Of a stretch of 64,000 nt of DNA, positions 59,750 to 64,000 are shown piece by piece (position 1 is the stretch's first letter; each line of letters starts with the position of its first letter). Where the stretch lies: contig NC_091262.1 of NCBI RefSeq assembly GCF_042477335.2, forward strand, positions 826,001 through 890,000, read 5' to 3'. This stretch comes from Ovis canadensis. Its lineage: Eukaryota > Chordata > Mammalia > Artiodactyla > Bovidae. A program made the translations under genes and the position numbers. The notes below the pieces were generated by a model. The model worked only from the letters and a program-made list of their open reading frames with translations, was not told the DNA's origin and made no database searches.

Positions 59750-60989
59750 TGATGAGTATGCATATGTCTACGAATGAAATGGGACCTATATGTCAAACCA
59801 CATAAAAATATATCTTCCCTCAACATACATATAACACAACCAGGCCTTCACATGCATCGATTCTCCAACTATCAAGTCATACAAATATGGATGTAAAATA
59901 TCACAATACATTCCAAAGTTTAAAAGTGATGGATATTGACTTTCGCCCGCTGGTGCTTCTTTTTATGTCATCTCCATTATATTAGCTATGACAACGAATC
60001 ATGTGCTGTGCGAAGTCACTTACATTGTGTCCAACTCCTTGGGATCATATGGACTAGGCCCCACCAGGCTCCTCTCTCCATGAGATTCTCTAGGCAAAGA
60101 TACTGGAGGGGGTTGCCATGCTCTCCCTCAGGAGATCTTCCTGCCCCAGGGATGGAATCCATACCTCCCATGTCTCCTGCATGGGTATGTTCTGCATGTT
60201 CTTTACCACTAGAACCACCTGGGAAGCCCCAAGACACATGAACATCAGTGGATTTGGGGATCCACGGGGCATATACAGAACCATTCCTCCAACAAAACTG
60301 AAGAATGACTTTAAAATCTCAAACAAAACATGAGTATATGTGTTCACAAACTTCATGGAGCAAGGGTTTCTTCGATCTGAAAACTGGCATCGATGAAGGA
60401 CTGTGTGAAGAATACTTCAAAGTCTATTTGGCAAACACAGCCTACGTTGGCTATATTTAGTCCTCAGTTGAATGGAATGTCATGAGTACTGGTCATTTCA
60501 AATAAGTAGCCTATGACGCTGTTTACACTTATTGGGACGCGTGGTATACCACATTCACACATTTCAGTAGCATTGGTGCAAAAACGATACATTTCTCAGG
60601 GGAAGCTTCTACATGGACTCCTGGGATCAGAGCTCTAACTCATACACACATACTTTTCCTTTTAAAATGATCCTGCATGATAAGCAAACAAAACACTGGA
60701 TGAACACCTAGACGGTGAGCTCTGTACTAAATGATTTTAAAGCCAGTAGATGGAATGAGCTGATGAGGAAGACTACAAACGAGTCATCTTCTTCAACTTG
60801 GTCAAACTGCTCATAGTCATACAAGTGAATGAAAAGTTGAGCCTGTTGTCATTAAATCTGTTTAAAAGAAATAGAATAATAAAACAAATTAGTAAATCTT
60901 ATTTTCTTAATAAACATTGTATTATTTCTGCACAGCTTTGTTACTGGCATGAATAGAATATCTACAATAATAACTTGTCACAGTGAAAT
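59750..60989 (-). pseudogene. MT-ND4 pseudogene: NUMT: ND4 5' portion (NADH dehydrogenase subunit 4), split by a SINE
   Basis: The clearest block is minus-strand 'gacaacaggctcaactttt' (plus 60832-60850), matching ND4's 'gacaacagcctcaactttt'. Further on, 'gcagaggaatgg'-type similarity gives a peptide 'LKSFFSFVGGMVLYMP' near 60290-60330, comparable to 'LLKLGGYGMMRIT'. Past the SINE (60003-60240), 'atggagatgacataaaaaga' and later 'cattcgtagacatatgcata' fit ND4's 'ctccatctgcctacgacaa' and 'gaacgcactcacagtcgca' in order. Similarity is patchy between blocks. The insertion appears to end near 59750, close to the LTR. Confidence 0.75.
60003..60240 (-). mobile_element. Bov-tA-type SINE inside the ND4 remnant
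   Basis: Read on the minus strand it begins 'ggggcttcccaggtggttct', passes through a box B-like 'ttccatccctggggcag', and has the Bov-A core 'ggcaaccccctccagtatc', 'ggagaggagcctggtgggg' and 'agtcacttcgcac'. A minus-strand translation runs 'GFPGGSSGKE', then 'NPLQYLCLENLMERGAWW', a signature very familiar from bovine SINEs. Bov-tA elements are pecoran-specific tRNA-Glu/Bov-A composites, so this fixes the host lineage. No clear target-site duplication was seen. It interrupts the mitochondrial sequence and so is younger than the NUMT. Confidence 0.9.
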
Positions 60990-61261
60990 GGATTCACATT
61001 CGATATCGATTCACATCTATAATTGATGCCATAGCTGTTTGATACTATTGCTTGAATGAATGCAACTTATGTGACTTCACAAACTACAAACACGACTAAC
61101 ATAATAGGTATTAAAAAACCTTGAGTGACATGAGCGTGAAGACTTAGTAGAGTTGCTCTCAAGAATAATGATACTATTATTCGCTCTAGCCATAGTACTG
61201 GAATCTGTACATTAACACCCCTGCAAAACAAAAGGAAAGGATAGAATAATAATAAAGGAAC
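60990..61261 (-). pseudogene. MT-ND4L pseudogene: NUMT: ND4L (NADH dehydrogenase subunit 4L)
   Basis: Minus-strand blocks in order: 'tatggctagagcgaataata', 'gtatcattattcttgagagc', 'aatacctattatgttagtcg', 'tgtttgtagtttgtgaag' and 'agtatcaaacagctatggc' (plus 61028-61046). ND4L has 'tatgtctagaaggaataata', 'ttatcactatttgtaatagc', 'atacccattatcctgctag', 'tatttgcagcctgtgaagc' and 'agtatcaaacacatatggc'. ND4L is a small membrane subunit of complex I and overlaps ND4 in mitochondria. Frameshifts and a region of poor similarity at the 5' end show decay. Confidence 0.88.
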
Positions 61262-61329
61262 TTCATAACTATATTCCTACTGTAAACATTCAACACTATG
61301 TTTTCTTTTAAACTGACTTTCATATTTGG
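61262..61329 (-). pseudogene. NUMT: tRNA-Arg remnant
   Basis: After the ND3 end the minus strand reads 'atatgaaagtcagtttaaaa' followed by 'gaaaacatagtgttgaatgt', comparable to tRNA-Arg 'tatggtatttagtttaaaa' and 'caaaataaatgatttcgact'. The plus-strand segment 'ttttcttttaaactgacttt' is at 61301-61320. The 3' half is decayed. Confidence 0.7.
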
Positions 61330-61652
61330 TCTACTGTAACCTCTTCTGTGTTCATTTTATGCTAAACTTATTGCTAACAGTAAAATTACCATACGAGCTC
61401 TAATTAATTTTTTTTTTTACTTGCAAAGCTACTGATAGAACCAAAGGCCAATATCTACATCAAACAGGAGAAACGGAATGGAAACTGTAAACAATTTTAT
61501 GGAAGAACATTTCCGTGCTCCTATTCAGTCAAATGGGCATTCAAAAGGATGTGATTTTTCTGAAAGTTTATTTCAGAAACTTGGAATTGGATGACTGCAA
61601 ACAATAAAACTAACAATATATTGATACATAATATTAATAATATACAGTGGGT
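61330..61652 (-). pseudogene. MT-ND3 pseudogene: NUMT: ND3 (NADH dehydrogenase subunit 3)
   Basis: Minus-strand matches in order: 'ttcagaaaaatcacatcc', 'ttttgaatgcccatttgact', 'ttcttccataaaattg' (plus 61492-61508), 'tttctcctgtttgatgtag' and 'ctgttagcaataagtttagc' at the 3' end. They correspond to ND3's 'tcagaaaaaacaagccc', 'tatgaatgtggatttgacc', 'ttctccataaaatt', 'tttctcctatttgacctag' and 'ctagccgtaagcctagcc'. The length of about 323 bp is slightly below the usual ~346. A poly-A/T tract at about 61410-61420 has distorted the middle. ND3 is a membrane subunit of complex I. Confidence 0.9.
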
Positions 61653-61721
61653 CATTCTTTTTTTATTCTGCCACAGCTAACAGACAGAAAGTCAGTTGTC
61701 ATAACTACTACTAACATAAGA
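61653..61721 (-). pseudogene. NUMT: tRNA-Gly remnant
   Basis: Directly after the COX3 end the minus strand reads 'gttagtagtagttatgacaa', 'ctgactttctgtctgttagc' and 'aaaaaagaatg'. Mammalian mitochondrial tRNA-Gly reads 'attcttttagtattaactag', 'tacagctgacttccaatcag' and ends 'aaaaagaata'. Order, length and anticodon arm position fit; the TCC anticodon region is altered. Confidence 0.82.
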
Positions 61722-62404
61722 CCCTCACCGATAAGTGAAGATATATAGGAAAATCCATAATAGCTCTAAAAACCATCAAAGATAAAATGGTAATTAAAAA
61801 ATACACTGACAGTTTAGCTGGTATAAGAAACAGGATGATTATGAAAGCAAAGCCAACAATCATGGATAGGCCATGGAAGCCCGTGGCTGTCACCAGTGTT
61901 GACTTATATCCTTCATCTGAGGTTGTTAAAAGCGCTTGGTAAAATCCAGAGGTTTGCAGCAGTGGTAACCTCCTGAACAGACTGAAATAAAAAGGGTTTC
62001 CAGAATATCCTGATGATTTCCATCTACTAGGCTGTGATGAGCTCAAGCAATGCATACTCCAGAGGACAGAAGACAGACAGGTTGGGAACACGTCTACTGC
62101 ACTTACGGAGAAAGGGAATGTTGCTGCTCAGCCTAGTACAAGTGTAGAAGCAACACCTTGGTGATTCGACCTTTAAAGACTCGATACATATGAGAACGAC
62201 TGGTATGAATAAACCTTCAGAAGTGCTTTCTCAGACCTCCTCCCATCATAAGCACAAGCATAATGAAAACGCTGAGTTTTCATGGTCTCACCCAAAATAA
62301 GACTCACTTATGGCTTTGCTTTGAGAATAGTTGAACTACTCATTGTTCAAGAGAAATGATCCTTTCTTCTCTGAAGATTTGTGAATCATTCACAGGGTGT
62401 GGTG
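61722..62404 (-). pseudogene. MT-CO3 pseudogene: NUMT: COX3 (cytochrome c oxidase subunit 3)
   Basis: The minus strand keeps an open stretch of 126 codons (61711-62091) that includes the COX3 signature ATGFHG and its flanks. 'SDEGYKSTLVTATGFHGL' corresponds to 'SDGVYGSTFFVATGFHGL' of mammalian COX3, with the preceding LLQAS-like and following I-I-G-like residues in register. Upstream DNA matches include 'gagctcatcacagcctagta' and 'atgatgg...gagaaagcac', the latter in COX3's N-terminal third. A small deletion lies near 62150. COX3 is a membrane subunit of complex IV. The frame is not complete, and TGA codons would need the mitochondrial code. Confidence 0.93.
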
Positions 62405-62480
62405 AATAAACTACTTAAGGGTCTAATACATAAAAATGCAATAGGCTAAGCACAGAGATGTTTTTCTCCCTTTCTCAAAG
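62405..62480 (-). pseudogene. MT-ATP6 pseudogene: NUMT: 3' end of ATP6 (ATP synthase subunit a)
   Basis: The minus strand has 'tgtgcttagcctattgc' followed by 'ttatgtattagacccttaag', comparable to the ATP6 end 'tttgcagtagctataatcc', 'gcctatgtatttaccctctt'. This is immediately upstream of COX3, as in mitochondria. The segment is short and the match modest; position supports it more than similarity does. Confidence 0.5.
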
Positions 62481-62519
62481 GATGGAACATTTTGTATTTG
62501 CACTGATTTTATGTCTTGA

Positions 62520-62800
62520 CTTCATGTACAATTATATACTGATTTTTTTAGTTGACATACAATAGGACTAAAAATATTGATATAATACTGATAACTCATG
62601 TTGGTATGTGTGGTTGTCACATAGGATTCACAGGAGATTTAAATTCACAGTTGTCAACGTAAAGGATGAATGCTATTTAGCTTCTTCGTGAATCTAGACC
62701 ACGAATGAAGAGTTTTCCTCAACATATTTCACTGAGAGAAATACAAGGATGATAGGCATAATACTATGCTTCGACTCATGGATATCTAAGCATTGCTCAC
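62520..62800 (-). pseudogene. MT-CO2 pseudogene: NUMT: COX2 partial (cytochrome c oxidase subunit 2)
   Basis: On the minus strand the order 'ttatgcctatcatcc', 'cttcattcgtggtctagatt', 'gcattcatcctttacgttg' and 'catgagttatcagtattat' follows the COX2 series that in mammals reads 'ctgcccgccatcatc', 'cttctttacgaattctata', 'aacccatctcttacagt' and 'tatgagtatacagattatg'. COX2 carries the CuA centre of complex IV. The match is weaker than for COX1 or COX3. The 5' end of COX2 and everything between here and the end of ATP6 (tRNA-Lys, ATP8) was not found, so an internal deletion is likely. Confidence 0.6.
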
Positions 62801-62924
62801 AATACAGATCTGATTTTCAACATCAGGGTTCTTTCAGTGTCCTTGAACAGCATTTGTTTTTCTGTATACAGAAGAAAAAACTCATGAGTATCAAACTGGT
62901 TCACATAAAACATGTGTATGAATT

Positions 62925-63020
62925 GTTATCTTCCTGAACCAGGGATCAAACCCACATCACTTCCCCCTCCTGCACTGGTAGGCAGATTTTTTATTTATCA
63001 ACTGTGCCACCTAGGAATCG
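62925..63020 (-). mobile_element. tRNA-derived ruminant SINE fragment inside the NUMT
   Basis: The plus strand reads 'gaaccagggatcaaaccca', 'ctgcactggtaggcagattt' and 'tgccacctaggaat'. This is the complement of the tRNA-Glu-like head shared by ruminant SINEs (box B 'gggttcgatccctgg' type and 'aatctgcctgcca'). It sits between the COX1 and COX2 remnants. It is too short and diverged to assign a subfamily (CHR/SINE2-like or Bov-tA-like). Confidence 0.7.
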
Positions 63021-63029
63021 ACATACATT

Positions 63030-63399
63030 TCAAGGACCACTGCCATCAGCTTCTACTGTTCATGACCAAAGTAGGAGAAACAACATTGGAAGAAGTACTC
63101 ATAAGGGTACTCATAGGAAGTACTCATAAGTCAAGGAACTGTTATACTGGGTACTCTCGTTGTTACTGGGACAAGTCAGTTCCTCCGATGATGATGGGTA
63201 TAACTGAAAAATTATTACAAATGCATGGGCTGCGATGTCTACGTGATAAATGTGTTCCTCTTATACTATTGCTTCAGGGATGCCTACTTCAGCATGAAGG
63301 AATGCACTTCAAGGGATGCCCGCTATTCCAGCTCAAGCAACAGATAGTGAAGTGCAGATCATTGTCCTTTGTTGAAAATAATCAGCACTTTGTCAACAT
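63030..63399 (-). pseudogene. MT-CO1 pseudogene: NUMT: COX1 5' portion (cytochrome c oxidase subunit 1)
   Basis: The COX1 start codon is the complement of CAT at 63397-63399. Near-identical blocks to mammalian COX1 include plus-strand 'gttgaaaataatcagc' (63371-63386), 'ttccagctcaagcaacagat' (63326-63345) and 'ttacaaatgcatgggctg' (63215-63232), in the right order and spacing, and then the region of 'gtagaagctgg' near 63050. COX1 is the catalytic, haem-copper-binding subunit of complex IV. Only about the first fifth to quarter is present, with frameshifts and a small local duplication of 'gaagtactcataag' near 63091-63131. The 226-codon plus-strand open frame over this region is antisense to COX1 and is not a gene. 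Confidence 0.9.
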
Positions 63400-63400
63400 A

Positions 63401-63464
63401 GGGAACATGCCAGAGGGACCCTTGGGATGGAACTCTAAAAACAGGTTGGGCCCTCTTTTTGCCA
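63401..63464 (+). pseudogene. NUMT: tRNA-Tyr remnant (light-strand gene)
   Basis: The plus strand runs 'ggaacatgccagagggac', then 'ggaactctaaaaacaggttg' and ends 'ggccctctttttgcca'. Mitochondrial tRNA-Tyr begins 'ggtaaaatggctgag', has 'gtaaatctaaagacagggg' through the anticodon arm, and ends 'ccctttttacca'. It starts two bases from the COX1 initiation codon, as in mammals. Confidence 0.8.
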
Positions 63465-63520
63465 AGCCCTGCGATAAAATACAAATCAGAAAAAGAAAAA
63501 TAGCATCGGTTTTGTCAGGA
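63465..63520 (+). pseudogene. NUMT: tRNA-Cys remnant (light-strand gene)
   Basis: It begins 'agccctgcgataaaat' directly after the end of the tRNA-Tyr remnant, which is the start and abutting arrangement of mitochondrial tRNA-Cys. The rest ('acaaatcagaaaaagaaaaa') is strongly decayed, so the right limit is set by the OL remnant. Confidence 0.65.
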
Positions 63521-63553
63521 CTTCCTCATCTTTTCTTTCTCGGTAGCAGGAAG
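63521..63553. pseudogene. NUMT: remnant of the light-strand replication origin (OL)
   Basis: Between the tRNA-Asn and tRNA-Cys remnants, where mammalian mtDNA has the OL stem-loop, lies an inverted repeat: 'cttcct' at 63521-63526 and 'aggaag' at 63548-63553, separated by a C/T-rich loop. The OL stem in mammals begins 'cttctcccgcc'. Only the outer stem survives. Confidence 0.6.
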
Positions 63554-63628
63554 CAGACATTGAGGCCAGAGGACTGCAGGATTTCATTGTGAACTAACGT
63601 TGGGTGGGGTGGAAGCTCATCACTCTAG
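63554..63628 (+). pseudogene. NUMT: tRNA-Asn remnant (light-strand gene)
   Basis: The plus strand has 'cagacattgaggccagagga', then 'ttgtgaactaacgttgggt' and ends 'catcactctag'. Mitochondrial tRNA-Asn has the same frame of landmarks: 'tagattgaagccagttgatt', 'gctgttaactaa' at the anticodon loop, and the closing 'ggtctag'. Match quality is among the best in the tRNA cluster. Confidence 0.78.
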
Positions 63629-63629
63629 T

Positions 63630-63694
63630 AAGAATGTGGTTCAATAAAATGGAATTTCATTCACTTCATGGACATAGAGTTCTATAATCCTTCA
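63630..63694 (+). pseudogene. NUMT: tRNA-Ala remnant (light-strand gene)
   Basis: The plus strand reads 'aagaatgtggttcaataaaa', then 'atttcattcacttcatggac' and ends in 'aatccttc'. This parallels mitochondrial tRNA-Ala, whose gene starts 'aaggat/ggcttagcttaa', has 'tgcattcaattgatgcaag' in the anticodon arm, and ends 'cagtcctt'. As expected for a light-strand gene it lies opposite to COX1 and ND2. Confidence 0.72.
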
Positions 63695-63695
63695 T

Positions 63696-63765
63696 TAAGG
63701 AATTCAATAAGCTATATTTCCTTACACCTTCACAATCTCTTGGTTTACGAGAACATCAATTGCTA
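63696..63765 (-). pseudogene. NUMT: tRNA-Trp remnant
   Basis: The plus strand reads 'aggaattcaataagctatat' and then 'aatctcttggtttacgag' between ND2 and the tRNA-Ala remnant. These correspond to the complement of mammalian mitochondrial tRNA-Trp, including the region of its 'accaagagcc' anticodon-arm neighbourhood. Length of about 70 bp and position are as expected. Several stem positions are changed, so no functional cloverleaf is expected. Confidence 0.7.
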
Positions 63766-64000
63766 GTCCAGCACTTATACAATGAGTGTTACAGGTAGTA
63801 TGAATGTATAAATGATGATGAGCAATGACAGGAAGTTTATTTAATCTCTGTTTGAATTCTTGATTTTTTATATAATTTTTTATAATATCCTTACAGATGT
63901 GAATATTTTACTGACATGTATAAATACACGTTGAGTAGTGCTATGATAACTCATAGTGTTGGCACAATAAATATCATGGTTACTATGTGCTTTTCATATA
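63766..64000 (-). pseudogene. MT-ND2 pseudogene: NUMT: ND2 3' portion (NADH dehydrogenase subunit 2), truncated by the window end
   Basis: On the minus strand this segment contains 'atagcactactcaacgtgta' near 63920-63940, which closely matches the ND2 stretch encoding Ala-Leu-Leu-Asn-Leu-Tyr. It continues through the Leu/Thr-rich C-terminal region to a 'ttgtataag' at the expected end of ND2 just before tRNA-Trp. In mitochondria ND2 is a membrane subunit of complex I. Here the frame is broken by indels and an AT-rich expansion ('attatataaaaaatc'). The 5' part lies beyond the right edge. Confidence 0.8.

Larger units (their letters stand above)
59750..64000 (-). pseudogene. Nuclear mitochondrial insertion (NUMT), ND2 to ND4, minus orientation, open at the right edge
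   Basis: Reading the minus strand from 64000 leftwards, remnants appear in vertebrate mitochondrial order: ND2 3' end, tRNA-Trp, (Ala, Asn, OL, Cys, Tyr on the other strand), COX1 5' part, COX2 part, ATP6 end, COX3, tRNA-Gly, ND3, tRNA-Arg, ND4L, ND4 5' part. Short exact matches to bovine or human mtDNA recalled from memory recur throughout, and gene and tRNA lengths are roughly kept. The copy is old: substitutions are frequent, most frames are broken, most of COX1, ATP8 and most of ATP6 are missing, and two SINEs have inserted. It is non-functional, since it would also need the mitochondrial code. Comparison was by eye only. Confidence 0.9.

Noticed and set aside
59936-60356. Open frames of 71-101 codons around 60.0-60.3 kb
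   Set aside because: They are translations of the Bov-tA SINE and its ND4-like flank, including the well-known SINE peptide pattern.
62530-62600. Segment with 'tagttgacatacaatagg' as an L1 3' UTR fragment
   Set aside because: Resemblance to L1 is short, and the same bases fit the COX2 remnant in register with its neighbours.
62912-63592. Plus-strand open frame of 226 codons as a possible gene
   Set aside because: It is antisense to the COX1 remnant and runs through tRNA-Tyr, tRNA-Cys and OL remnants and a SINE; the open frame is fortuitous.

Overview
The window looks like pericentromeric or subtelomeric heterochromatin of a pecoran ruminant, most likely a bovid. Three things point there: about 57 kb of GC-rich tandem satellite with a ~702-bp monomer, a Bov-tA-type SINE, and an LTR resembling bovine ERV LTRs. 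No functional protein-coding gene is supported anywhere. The many long open frames in the left 57 kb are by-products of a GC-rich repeat whose length is divisible by three.

Layout: (1) 1-49,920 holds about 71 head-to-tail monomers in one orientation, with block duplications at spacings of 2, 4, 5, 6, 10 and 12 monomers. (2) 49,921-55,985 is a diverged edge subfamily in the same register, which carries its own ~1-kb near-identical duplication three monomers apart. (3) 55,986-57,479 has the last two or so monomers, closer again to the main type, and the array stops inside a monomer. (4) 57,514-57,852 is a CCCTCA/CCCTGAA minisatellite that grades into short CCCTAA telomere-like stretches. (5) 57,853-58,979 is AT-rich and unassigned. 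(6) 58,980-59,695 looks like a solo ERV LTR. (7) 59,750-64,000 is a large, old nuclear insertion of mitochondrial DNA (NUMT). On the minus strand it reads, in mitochondrial order: ND2 end, tRNA-Trp, the Ala/Asn/OL/Cys/Tyr cluster on the opposite strand, COX1 5' part, COX2 part, ATP6 end, COX3, tRNA-Gly, ND3, tRNA-Arg, ND4L, ND4 5' part. Two SINEs sit inside it, and it runs off the right end of the window.

The main unexpected result is the NUMT next to a satellite array edge. It was recognised by eye from collinear gene order and short exact matches to mammalian mitochondrial genes recalled from memory. No alignment was run. The second is the layered higher-order structure of the satellite and its telomere-like border.
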